From positions 1,178,001-1,242,000 of the forward strand of contig JBLDXI010000054.1 in assembly GCA_047495785.1 (NCBI GenBank): a stretch of DNA of 64,000 nt, in the 5' to 3' direction. The notes beneath the pieces are model-generated. The model saw only the letters and a program-made list of their open reading frames with translations. It was not told the origin of the DNA and made no database searches. Shown piece after piece: positions 1 to 10,148 of this stretch (its first letter is position 1; the number at the start of each line of letters is the position of its first letter). Made by a program: the position numbers and the translations under genes. The DNA is from Lepidodermella squamata (lineage: Eukaryota > Gastrotricha).

Positions 1-1211
1 CATATTGGATGTTGCTGATCTGAGAGGCCATGTCAGCTTCCAATTCGTTATCGGAGCTTTATATTCGGTGGATTCTTTCCTTTTCCTGGGTGGTTTTCTG
101 GCTTATTGGGGCCTGTCTCGCAGATTGAAAACCCTTAAGTTCAATTTTTTCCTGTCTATACCCATGATATACTTCCATCGACTGGTGAGGATCCTGCCGC
201 CTTATATCGCAATAATTTTGCTCGACCTTGGTCTTTGGCCTTATATTTCAAATGGGCCGTTCTACTTTCAAGGCGTAGACCAATTTTGCGCGGATAATTG
301 GTGGACGAACCTTCTGTTTGTCAATAACTTCATCGATCCTTACCGAATGTGTGCCAACTGGACGTGGTACCTTGCTGTGGATATGCAATTGTTCCTGTTA
401 GCTCCTTTTGTGATTTATGTCCTCGTTAAATGGCCGAAATGGGGCTGGGCTATCTGTTTAGTTGCCCTGATAGCACAATTCATTCACAATTTTGTGATCA
501 CTATGGAATATGAATTGTCCACCGCCCATTATCTTGTCCCTAAAGGGTATCTTGAAATGGCTGCTAATGGGTAAGTTATTTTCATGAAAAAATTCTGAAT
601 AAACTTTTGAATTTTGATTTTTTTACAGGACTAATACGAAAGATTACGTACTTTATTTCGATTACATTTACACAAAACCATGGGCTCGTCTGGGCCCTTA
701 TGTAATTGGAATCCTTACCTGCCACATTTTGGTGGCCCATCATGATTTCCTCATGGAAAAAATCTTCAAAAAGGCACACATCCGTCTACCGATTTCACTT
801 TTATCACTTATTCTGATAGTTGTCCTACTGTATGCCCAGTTTGGCGTTTATGCCGGGCGACGGATCGACCCTACCTGGGTTGATGCCCTCTACAACGCTT
901 TTGCAAAAACTGTTTGGGGCATCGCACTGGGTTGGATCATCATTGCTGGATCGCTGAATCGGCTGGGAATTTACGGGAAGTTCTTCTCGTGGCCCATGTG
1001 GGCGATTCCGGCGAGATTGTCCTATTCAGCTTACCTAATGCATCCGTTTGTTTACCTGTACTTCGTTCAGACGAGTCGGAGGCCGTTTCACGTTACGGAT
1101 GCAACGACATCATTTCACTTTACTGGCGTTGCAGTTACGACATTTATGGTTGCCACGACGTTCTCGTTGATTTTCGAGTCGCCTCTTGTCGGTCTCATGC
1201 GATATTTCTAA
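1..1211 (+). CDS. NRF-6-like (nose resistant to fluoxetine) membrane acyltransferase, 3' part
   Basis: This is the C-terminal part of a multi-pass acyltransferase of the Acyl_transf_3/NRF-6 family; the 5' end lies outside the window. Exon 1 runs to 570, a 58-nt GT-AG intron spans 571-628 (ttttacag acceptor), and exon 2 runs from 629 to the TAA at 1209-1211. The split codon gg/g joins the frames cleanly. Family marks are the SVDSFLFLGGFLAYW segment, the HRLVRILPPY stretch after it, and a PWARLGPYVIGILTCHIL motif just after the splice, followed by several hydrophobic segments. In animals these proteins sit in internal membranes and are implicated in lipid or xenobiotic transport; the exact substrate is not known. 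Family assignment is firm, function is not. Nothing in the sequence links it to the receptor genes that follow. Confidence 0.88.
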
Positions 1212-2209
1212 CCTTTTATGGCCACTTCGAAAATACACAATTTATTTGATAATATTAACACAGAACGATGTGGAATTAATGTATATTATAGCGAATATTT
1301 ACGAGCATTTATAATTCATTTTTTACCTTTTTTACATTTGCCGGCCCGCCGGTGTTTTCTCCGATTTCAGAAATCCTTGATCATTTGGGTTAGGCGCGAT
1401 TCTTCTTCTTCTGAGCAAACGATAAAAGCCCTAACAACGATTAATGCAGGTAGCAAAACCTCGTAGAGATCCTTTCTCTTCTTCTTTTCGGAGAGAGAGA
1501 GAGATCCTTATATTTTGCAGAATGGCCGTAGTCTACCGCCATGTCATGCCACCGCGCCGGGATCGTTTAGAAGTGTTTTGCTTTTCGTACTTTTGAATTC
1601 AACATTCAACTGTTTGAAATTTCGCAGGAAACGCTTCATCCATAGAGAACGTAGTGATCTATGGCTTCATCATTGCACCCTGCCGCATCACAGCATTTGC
1701 AATGCGGAGTCCTCAGGCAATCTTCTTGAGTTGAGCAGCCTCTGGAAAACTGGTGTCTATACAGAAAAAAGTGTCGAAAACGTCGAAAATCGCGTACTAT
1801 TACACGTTTCGGCTTTTATTCAACCATCTTCAGGATCAAAAAATGTAAGGACATCAACAATCATGTCTCAGAGCTAGTATCAAAACTGTTGATTTCTCCG
1901 AAACCAGGGGGATTTTACATCTGAAATTTCATCTGCCCGTGCCATTTTTCCTGGATGCTGAGTTGAAGTTTTCGGGCTACTCTCATTTAACCAGTTCCTG
2001 CTGTTTTGTCTTCGTTCGAAATTTATGAGATCCAGGCAGAAAAATAATCCTTACCTCGTTTGGTAAGAGAAACTGCATATGCAGACTGCCAATCAGGTTG
2101 CAGACAGCGAGTGACTTGAATTTAATCAGCCAGTGCTATAGAAAGCTAGACCCATAAGCTTTTATGAAGTTTTCTCTCACGCCAGAGCATAGCTCAATAG
2201 CCTTCGACG
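1212..2209. other. Intergenic region, no gene recognised
   Basis: About 1 kb between the acyltransferase and the ankyrin gene. It holds a short GA microsatellite near 1492-1502 and small open frames that resemble nothing I know. It presumably contains the 3' UTR of the first gene and the promoter of the second, but I see no convincing TATA box. Confidence 0.5.
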
Positions 2210-4109
2210 ATGAGAGTTCTTTTTGCAGCTGTGACTTGCTTGGCTGTTATTTGCAGTGCAGCTAAAGGTTACTTCAATCACCTCTTCACCACATCGAAAT
2301 TGAGAGCATTTTATTCCTAAACTAGGAGAGGATGATACAACAGCTTTTCTAGACGCATGTAGGCTAGGCAAGATTAACTACGTTCGGGAGCACTACGTCA
2401 ACTCTGAGAATCTCCGAGCTAAGGACGCATCAGGGAAAACCTGCCTAATGCTGGCGGCAGAAGCTGGACATTGCCAAGTAGTCGAGGTGGTTGTTGCCTC
2501 GAAGGACACAGACGAAGGCGTTCGATCAAATGACGGATCAACCGCCCTGATCTACGCGGTCGAAAAGAATCACAAACCCTGCTTCGACGCTCTTGTCAAA
2601 CACAGCCCGCCTCTTAACGACCCACGAAACGACCAATGGACCCCTCTACACATCGCTGCAAGGGATAATCGCATTGAAATGGCCGAAAAACTCATTGAAA
2701 AAGGCGCTTTCTATGAACTCCACAACAACAGGGGGATGTCGCCGTTGATGGTTGCAGCCGAGGCTGGTTCAAACGCGGTGGCAACTTTCATTCTGAACAA
2801 GGGCGCAAAGGTTAAGGAGGCCTCTCTCGAGGAGGGGAGGACAGTTCTTCACTACGCTGCTAGTAAGGGCGATGTCCCACTCATGACCCAAATCATGTTA
2901 GCTGGCGCTGAGGTCGATGCTGGTTTGAATGAGACACCTTTGATAATCGCCTGCCAGGAGAACCGAACTGACGCTGCGATGTTCCTCCTTAACAAAAAAG
3001 CGAATCCTAACGCTGTGAATAAGAAAACCTCTCTGACCCCTCTGATGATAGCTGTTGAGAAGGATAACCGTCGTTTGGTCGATGCATTGCTTTCAAAGGG
3101 CGCAGAGGCTGCCGCGAAGAGTTCCGACCAAAAAACGGCCCTACTTCTAGCCGCTGAGACAGGTCGTTGTCGAATGGTGAAGACTATCGCCGATCAGCGC
3201 CCGCAGACTCTGGAAGTTCCTGATGCTACCGGCAGCACGCCTTTCCTAACATCAGTACAGGCTGACCATATTGCATGCGCCGAGACGTTGGTAAAGCATA
3301 AGGCAAATCTGAACGCGCAACGAACTACCAACGGCTATTCAGCTCTCCACATTGCGAAATCGGCAAAAATGCTGAAATTCCTGCTTTCAACCCGCATCGA
3401 CCGTAATTTGAAGTCGAAGGCTGGCTGGGCTGCATTTCACAACCACGTTTGGTACTGTAATAAAGAAGCAGTTGCAACTCTGTTGAATGAGAAAGACATT
3501 GTCAAACCAGCCTCGATCTTTGTCGACAAGGCAACTGGGAACAATCTGGTCATCGAGGGTGCGAAATGTCCGGATTTCAGCGATAACATCAACAAAATGC
3601 TGGATAATCAGTTCCCATTGAACGCTCAGAACAATTCAGGCCATTCCGCCTTAATGGTAGCTATTGACAAGCGGCGTGAGGACACTGTCAAAGCCTTGAT
3701 TGCTCGAGAGGCTAACGTCAACCTGGCGGCTAATGATGGTAAAACTGCGGTTAGCTTCGCGGCTATAAACAATATGCAGGAGGTTTTGAAGACGTTACTC
3801 GAGAATGGTGCGTTTGCGGACGGCCAGCCTGGCAAGGAGTCACCCCTCCTCTCGGCCTCTATTGCTGGATCGACAGATTCCGCGATGATTTTGATTGATA
3901 AGGGTGTTGCAGTTGATGTGAAGACTGCGACTGGTGAGACGCCGCTTCATTTTGCTGCTCGTCGCGGTGACTGGAAACTGGTCGAGACTCTGGTGAACCG
4001 AGGTGCGGATTTCAATGCGAAGACCACGAGTGGCGAGTCAGTTCTTCGCGCGGCTGGAACTGAAAATCGCATTGTTGAGTTCTTGAAGAAAATGGGAGCT
4101 CGAGAATGA
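2210..4109 (+). CDS. Multi-ankyrin-repeat protein with predicted signal peptide
   Basis: Two exons: 2210-2267 and 2326-4109, with a 58-nt intron (gttact...actag). The joined frame encodes about 613 aa. The short first exon gives a hydrophobic N-terminus, MRVLFAAVTCLAVICSAAK, that reads as a signal peptide; the intron falls right after it in a Gly codon. The rest is roughly 16-18 tandem ankyrin repeats, from residue about 25 to the end, with typical cores such as WTPLHIAA, MSPLMVAA, RTVLHYAA, ETPLIIAC and ETPLHFAA. Repeats near the middle (3420-3600) are degenerate. No transmembrane segment or other domain is visible, so the likely product is a secreted or ER-lumenal ankyrin protein. Ankyrin repeats are usually cytosolic protein-binding modules, so this location is unusual. 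The start choice rests on the splice frame and the signal-like exon; without exon 1 the first ATG would be at 2448. Confidence 0.82.
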
Positions 4110-4373
4110 TTGACAAATAATAATTGCGAACAATAAATGGGCGGAAAGATCTTAAATGTGCAAGGACAACATTTACATCATTTTTATTTGAATGTAACGC
4201 CAAGGGCTATTCAAACAAGGGAAAGGAATAACGATTGCATGATAGGTTACGGAGGTCACAGAGAACACAAGTCGACGAAATTTGTTTCGAACTTTTTGAA
4301 TTTCGGGGAATGGTTCATCCCCACACCCATAAAGTATAATGTTCTGTTCCGAATGAATTCTTTTTGCTATTAA

Positions 4374-5525
4374 TCAAGTTACCATAAGATAGAAAAGAGC
4401 TGTGTCAATTATCATGACCATAAGGATTGCCGAAACAGCAACCGAAATGTCCAGAAAACGCTGCATTGGCACGGTCACTGACTTATGCAACATGACAACA
4501 CGAGATTTCATGGATTCCGGGATACTCGGACTGGAGCATGTATAGGCTGTAATTACGACTGCAACAATGAATTTCGCCTCGATCATGTACACAAGGTAGA
4601 CATGATCTGAGGTTTTTGGCATCATGCCAAAAATCAAAGTCAAAAAAACAACGTAAGAAAGCACAACAGTCACGCAAAATGCTGATTGGTCTCTGTTCAC
4701 AGGCTCACTCAACAGAGACACAGCTTGAAGGATGAAAAGGGCGATAGTCGGTACGAAGACATTACAGACGTAGTAGCCACTTTTGCGGCGAAATCGAATT
4801 GTCATATTAACTCGGGAATAAAAGTGCGTGTCGTAACTTTTGTATTCGAGTGGCTCGATAACTGACCATATATCAGTATCAACGACGAAGGTATCACGGG
4901 CTGCCGTATCGATTAGAATTGAACCAATGCGGAGCGTCACGTCTTCGGGAAGATCAGAGGAGTCGATAAAGAGCGAGCAGGCTTGCTCATCGAAGGGAAA
5001 TTTACGGTAGCTGAAAGCAGTGCAGGAAACGTCGAATCGGTCGAAAATAAAGTAGCCCATCGCTTTCGAGTCAAATGGATATATCCAGACATAGTCACTG
5101 AATTTGCGACCAACTGCAGGCGACTCGTGGGCAGTGGCATGATGAACCACTGGGGTCCAAATATTGATTGCTGGGACTGGATAGAAGAGCCTGCTAGAAT
5201 TGTTCATCATGCATTCTGTTCCCGAGAGCAAATCTGTGCATTTCGGGATTTCGCACGGCAGCCCCCAATACAAAATTAGATGGGCAAGAAGCGACAGTTT
5301 TTGCTCAACATCGTCGATTCCCATAAAACGTAGGAGGTACATATTAAAATTCACGACAATCGGACGGCTGTTATTCGAATAAATGGCTTGATCCACCGGT
5401 AGGCTTTCCGACAGAACTGCTGGACAAAACTGGGAGAATTTCGCTCGCAACCTGCCAGCAGCTGATGCCGCAGCTCCCATCGGCGCGAGCTTAATCACCA
5501 TCAGCATTACGAAACTCGATCTCAT
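4374..5525 (-). CDS. Cys-loop ligand-gated ion channel subunit L1
   Basis: Intronless reading frame of 383 aa from the ATG at 5525, which follows an in-frame extension I treat as 5' UTR. It starts with a hydrophobic stretch (MRSSFVMLMVIKLAPMGAAA), then an extracellular ligand-binding domain, the Cys-loop (residues CTAFSYRKFPFDEQAC), a pre-M1 RFRRKSGYY motif, and four membrane segments M1-M4. The loop has 14 residues between its cysteines where 13 is canonical. The usual WxD motif is WGL here, followed by PC. The M3-M4 cytoplasmic linker is only about 28 aa. M2 lacks the GEK signature of nicotinic channels and the clear PAR of GluCl/GABA-A channels, so ion selectivity cannot be called. It should assemble as a pentamer at the plasma membrane. 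A decayed partial copy lies at 9041-9241. Confidence 0.87.
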   Translation of the reverse strand: MRSSFVMLMVIKLAPMGAAASAAGRLRAKFSQFCPAVLSESLPVDQAIYSNNSRPIVVNFNMYLLRFMGIDDVEQKLSLLAHLILYWGLPCEIPKCTDLLSGTECMMNNSSRLFYPVPAINIWTPVVHHATAHESPAVGRKFSDYVWIYPFDSKAMGYFIFDRFDVSCTAFSYRKFPFDEQACSLFIDSSDLPEDVTLRIGSILIDTAARDTFVVDTDIWSVIEPLEYKSYDTHFYSRVNMTIRFRRKSGYYVCNVFVPTIALFILQAVSLLSEPVNRDQSAFCVTVVLSYVVFLTLIFGMMPKTSDHVYLVYMIEAKFIVAVVITAYTCSSPSIPESMKSRVVMLHKSVTVPMQRFLDISVAVSAILMVMIIDTALFYLMVT

Positions 5526-5953
5526 GCTGGTTTGTTGGCGATGCAAATCCGAAATGATGGCTTTCCGTCCAAAAGCTGAAAACAATTGAGTAGAGCGTAT
5601 CTTACTCGGGATTTCAAATTTCCTGTGCAGCATATGTATGCATAGCGATTCATTCAACTAGGCACTAGGTGCAGACTGTGTGCTGTTAGACAACTTTTAA
5701 TTTCCTGCTTTGAAAGGACTGAGTGCTGAGTTTTCGAAAGAACATTTGGATTCTCACTTAAACCTTTTGGCCATAGAATTTTGACCTGATAGTACCCCCT
5801 AGATCCTATACACTTTTGAATCATTCGAAAAGCTCCGAGCAATTCGATTTGACCCCTTTGTTCGCTTGTTTTTGAGCAATTTAGGAATTGTTCGGAGTTT
5901 TTCGAATGAGTCAAAAGTACTCCTGCCGGCCTGGGCTGTCTGAAGGACTTTCT
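5526..5953. other. Intergenic region 5' of L1
   Basis: Presumed promoter and 5' UTR of L1 (minus strand). Around 5820-5920 there are short sequences related to a forward and reverse ttcgaaaa/gctccgagcaatt pattern, but nothing I can name. No gene recognised. Confidence 0.4.
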
Positions 5954-6170
5954 AAGGACTTTCGATTGGAATTTGGACAAGTTCGAAGTTTATTAAGTCG
6001 TTACTAAGTGGATCGGAGGTGGAGTATGACATTCGATCTAGACGTTGCCCCCGGTAACTCGAGCCCACGAACGTTATGTTGTTTGTCCAAACCTTCTCTG
6101 CTTTCCTACGCAACTCGACTAGAAGTCTCGGAGCTCTGAATCTCTCATCTCAGATAATAAGGGAATGTAC
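5954..6170. repeat. Dispersed repeat, copy A (copy B at 42972-43199)
   Basis: About 215 bp from aaggactttcgattgga to cagataata that recurs with few differences at 42972-43199 in the same orientation. Copy A runs directly into the BED-finger remnant of a hAT transposase, so the repeat may be the terminal non-coding part of that transposon family. Copy B has no transposase next to it. Confidence 0.75.
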
Positions 6171-7527
6171 ATGGAATGTACAGAAGGGAATGTACAGAAG
6201 GAAGGCTTGATTTGGCCGTTCAAGTTCGATTCCGAAAAAGAAATGGTTATTTGCTCTTCATGTGCCAAGTACGAAGGGTGTGGTGGACGGAAAAGCGAGT
6301 CCGGTTCGTGGGCTAGCGGCAAATCTCGCCCAGCCGGAGGATGGCAGTACTCGCAACTCAAGGATCACGCGAAGAAATGCCAGCCGGTGGCACAGGGCAC
6401 AAAGACTCTGCAACGCATTGCCGAAAAAGTGTTAGTTCGAATTTCAGCCGAGCTAATAATTCCCCTGATGATGCTGGTCTATTGGCTTGCGCTGGAAGAC
6501 GTTTCTCTGTTGAAGTGGCAGTCGTTGGTCGTCGTCTTGGGTGTTACTCTAACTTCGTCCCACCGGGTCAAAAACTACGCCTGGGAATTTTTAGCATAGC
6601 ATAGCATAGCATTTTCTTTATTTTATCTTTTCCTTGATCAACAATAACATAATAATAACAATTGAGTTCAAGTACAGAAACGAAGAAACAAAAATGAGAA
6701 GGAAAAATGATAAAATAAAATTCACTCCGGTGTACCCAATTCGCCGGGCGTGATGTAAATTTTGTTCACACCAAGCGAACCGAGTGTCGGAGGAGGACCG
6801 GTAGCAAGCTACCTATCCTGATCGTCAACCTCAAAAACTCATCCTTACTCTGATATTTCAATTTCACCAAAATAACTATGACTTTTTTGTCTCCAATTAG
6901 TTCTATCCTGGGCCAGGGCTTCGGCCTCCTCAAAATTGTTAATCCCTAATTTGTTCAAATGTTTTTTGATGCAATCAATCCACCTTAATTTTGGTCGCCC
7001 TCGAGGTCTACTCCAAGTATGGGAATTTTTGTTCGCGATAAATGAAGTTTTACGACGCGATACAGTTGAGCATGTGAAGAAGATACGTTACGATACAAGT
7101 TGGATTATTTCTTGACGAAAGTGCCGAAGGCAAAGGACTTGGTGATTTCAGAGGTGCGCAAGACCCTACCAAAATCAACCGATCCACAACCGGCCGCTAA
7201 GAATAAAACTCGTCATCTTCAAGGTAGAGGGGTTTTTGGGCCAACCGGCCAGCAACGCCTCGTACCCGGATCGTTCCGTCGGCAAGTACGGCATACGAGG
7301 ATGAGATCCGTGGTATTTACGAAATCCGTCCGATTTCTCACAACGACGACCCACTTGTCTGGTAGCGGCTGAATCACCACAAGTATTCTTGGATGGCGGG
7401 CCTTTCTCGGAAGCTGCTGGCAATCCCTCCAACAAGTGTTGAATCCGAGCGGTTGTTTTCAGTGGCTGGCGAAATCGACTAAGCCCGTCTACCGTCTAAG
7501 GCTGAAATGTTGATATTTTAAAATTAA
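6165..7527 (+). mobile_element. Decayed hAT transposase (BED finger and dimerisation domain remnants)
   Basis: The 5' part (6165-6420) encodes a BED-type zinc-finger remnant: CSSCAKYEGCGG, then GGWQYSQLKDHAKKC. The 3' part (about 7261-7527) encodes the hAT C-terminal dimerisation domain in one frame: EIRGIYEIRPISHNDDPLVW, a TAG stop at 7363-7365, then RLNHHKYSWMAGLSRKLLAI and TSVESERLFSVAGEID followed by another stop. The first stop replaces the second Trp of the conserved WW pair. The catalytic core between the two ends is missing, and a LINE fragment (6593-7019) sits inside. This is a non-functional relic of a ZBED/hAT transposon. Confidence 0.82.
6593..7019 (-). mobile_element. 5'-truncated non-LTR retrotransposon (LINE 3' end) with target site duplication
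   Basis: On the minus strand the sequence encodes the C-terminus of a LINE reverse transcriptase: WSRPRGRPKLRWIDCIKKHL, then an EEAEALAQDRTNWRQKSHSY stretch, ending in TAA. A 3' UTR and a tail of four GCTAT-type repeats follow (agcatagcatagcatagc on the plus strand at 6593). The insert is bounded by a perfect 11-bp target site duplication, tgggaattttt, at 6582-6592 and 7020-7030. It is a short, dead insertion into the hAT relic. Confidence 0.88.
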
Positions 7528-7578
7528 ATTTGCCGTACGTCGGCTTTTCCTACGAACTTGAGTATTAGGTGCCAATGT

Positions 7579-8450
7579 CAGGGTTGGGGTTTATACAGAT
7601 ATTTCAAATTTCGGATCTGTTTAAACGTTTAAACGTTTAAACATATGTTTAAACAGGTATATATACAGATAGTGTAAAAATGGGTATTTTGCTCCAAGCT
7701 ACATCTCGTTAACTGTATCTGTGGTTGAATTTTAAGTTGCACCACGTGATTCTGCGTGAAAAACTGCATAGTTTGATGTATTACTCGACTATTTTCTCAT
7801 TCAGAAAGACAAAATCATGAAGGTGCAATAAAGTAATAAAATAATTCAAAAAATTCAATTATGTCCGGAAGTATGACAGCTACTGAAATTCTGACAACGG
7901 ATTCGGATCCGCCGTGAAAAGTTACCCCTCCGGGGTTTCTAAGGGGGTTTGCAAGGTCAAAGGAAGCGGTTTTGCCGATTTTTTTGAACATTTCAACTTT
8001 AAAGGCACGAAACCGCCCAATTATACGCTACCGGAAGCATAAACTGATTTCGCGATATCTTCGTTATTATGATAGATAGAGGCTTGAAACTTTGGATTCT
8101 AGGGTAACTTTTGCCGCTGAACAAGCTGGTGACATCAGCTTTATAGCATACGACACCGATTATCGGTTATCGATTATCTGTTATCGGTGATCGATCAGCT
8201 GACTGATTGGCATTTACTCAGCCATTTTCGATTGTTTCTTCAGAGCTCAGAGCTTATATCTACCATTAGCTACACAATGTTGGGGAAACCTGATCTATAT
8301 TTTTATGCTCCGATATACCAATCACGTTAGATCGTAGTTAAAACACTGTTAGACCTGTATAAACCCTGTTTTTTCAGATTTTTCGGACCTGTTTAAACAG
8401 TATGTTTAAACATACTGTATAAACAGATTGTTTAAACAGCCCCAACCCTG
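7579..8450. mobile_element. Non-autonomous hAT-type transposon (MITE), 872 bp
   Basis: Terminal inverted repeats begin CAGGGTTGGGG at 7579 and end CCCCAACCCTG at 8450. They are flanked by an identical 8-bp direct repeat, gccaatgt, at 7571-7578 and 8451-8458. Eight-bp duplications and CA(G)GG...CCCTG termini are hallmarks of hAT transposons. The interior has no long reading frame; it carries tttaaac-rich subterminal repeats at both ends and a cgattatcggttatcgatt patch near 8157. It needed a transposase supplied in trans. Confidence 0.9.
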
Positions 8451-8458
8451 GCCAATGT

Positions 8459-9040
8459 TGAGAATAGATGAAGGATTAAAAGGTGACATAAAAGATTTTT
8501 AGCTATTCAAAGCTTCAATGAAAAATTAAACATCAAAAAATAAAAAAAAATAAGATTACGGCCGATTTTAACACTTTATCTGGCAAAAATAGACTGCGAG
8601 ATCGATATTTCGATCCAAATACTGGGTCTGTCAAAATTCCTTTTTTTTCTGGTCAACGATGCATCGTAGGGCAAAATGCCTGATGGCAAAATGTAGGTCA
8701 CGACCCGGCGGTTCTTTTAACACCAAATATTGGGCCAAAGACTTCAAGGAACGCACAGAAATCAACTTCTAAAACAGTGAAATTTCGATTGTTGCGCCAT
8801 ATTCTGGGTCTAATAATTAGGTCCAATTCTCAGTTCCGATTTTTTGGCTCTTATGTGAAATGTCGACGTTATTTCACAGTCATTTCCAAAGACCTGCTCG
8901 GACCTTGTGGCCCCAAATTCGGTATCAAAAGAACCGCCGGGTTATGGCCCACATTTCTCCGTCAGGCACTTTGCCTATCGTTGACCCGAAAAAAAGACTT
9001 AGCTGAGATTAAATTACATGAGGGAGAAAAGAAAACCGTC
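8459..9040. other. Intergenic region, no gene recognised
   Basis: Noncoding sequence between the MITE and the L1-like pseudogene. A phrase of the type ggtc-aa-attctca/gttccgatt-ttttggc occurs in variants between about 8620 and 8980 and hints at degenerate inverted repeats, but I could not define the ends. Confidence 0.35.
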
Positions 9041-9241
9041 ACTAATCATGACAATAAGAATGACAATAAGTCGCTGACTTATGCAGTTTGACAGCGCGAG
9101 ATTTCATTGACTCAGGGACACACGGACTGGAGCATGTATAAGCTGTAATTACGACTTTAACAATGAGTTCACCTCGAATATGTGCACAAGGTAGACGTGA
9201 TCTGAACTGTTCAAAAGCTCCAGCTGAAAGATGATAAGAAT
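9041..9241 (-). pseudogene. Truncated copy of Cys-loop receptor L1 (M3-M4 region)
   Basis: This stretch aligns to 4404-4740 of L1 on the same strand. Shared phrases include gactggagcatgtata, gctgtaattacgact and gtgcacaaggtagacgtgatctga. It covers the M3-M4 region; the M2 segment is deleted, so sequence matching the M1 end (ctgttca...gctgaaagatga) directly abuts M3. Small indels break the frame. It is a dead duplicate with no promoter or extracellular domain left. Confidence 0.8.
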
Positions 9242-9619
9242 AGCATTAATTCGTTTATATTTTAGTTTATATAAAGACGGGGGTTTATATTTTGTCGTTC
9301 GGTCAATCGGTTTATCAGTTGGTCATTTTTTCAGTCCTGGGTTGGATCGTGTTCGTGATGGTTCAACGGCTGTTTCAAGTAGCGCGCAACTTATAAACCA
9401 CAAACAGAGTGTTTTCAAACCTACCTTCAACCGTCAGAAGGGGCACGACGCATGATTTAATGGCAGTCACCATCCCTTCTGCACTCACTAACTACCTCTT
9501 TTAGCTTACTAACTGCCCAAGGCGCATCTTTTATGATTCCTGACGAGACCGATAAAAATGATGTTTTTTCTAATTATTTATTTTACTACAAGGGCAAATA
9601 AAATGATTTTCGTTCGTTT

Positions 9620-10040
9620 CGTTCGCTACACTCACTCAGTCTTTGCTAGTCTCGCGACGGTCGCTCGGCCCCCTATTTTCGAACGCAAAGGCGCAGGGCG
9701 CGATCTTCGATCCGCGAGCTCCCGGGGATATGGAAACAATTTATTTGCTGTTTTTGCCAAAATGACAAGTCATTTCGGCTAATAACCGAGCGAAGCGAGA
9801 AAATGTTGGAGATTTTCCACTAAAACACGCCCCAGAACCTTCCAAAATTAACAAAACAGTGGGATAAATTCTCATTTTGTTGTCTGGCCCGGCCGAGCTG
9901 GGGGGGGGGGGGGGGGGGGGATGATCCCCCCACCCCCCCTGAAAGTCTCACACTGCAAAGGCGATTTCCCCCTCCTCCCTGTAATCGAATGACTGAGAAA
10001 CCTGTTTCTCTGTGTGGAAACTGGCGGATGGTAGCACAAC
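9620..10040. repeat. Dispersed repeat family, longest copy
   Basis: Shares its middle part (gcgatcttcgatc ... accgagcgaagcgagaaa ... ttgttgtctggc) with 36757-37062, and both outer parts (cactcagtctttgctagtct and gactgagaaacctgtttc) with an internally deleted copy at 48010-48178. It is noncoding, probably non-autonomous. It contains a run of 21 G at 9900-9920 facing C-rich sequence just after. Confidence 0.75.
9900..9920 (+). repeat. Homopolymer run of 21 G
   Basis: Twenty-one consecutive G followed by atgatcc and two C tracts. It could form a G-quadruplex or a G/C hairpin. The sister copy at about 37019 has only five G. Homopolymer length may be inexact in the assembly. Confidence 0.85.
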
Positions 10041-10148
10041 TTGTTCACTAAACTATTAATAGAGGAATAAGATATAATGCAAAGATAAATAGTTATTTTC
10101 TTCTCAAGCAGAAAAATAATGACCGCGTCCATTGAAAATTGTTGTAAT

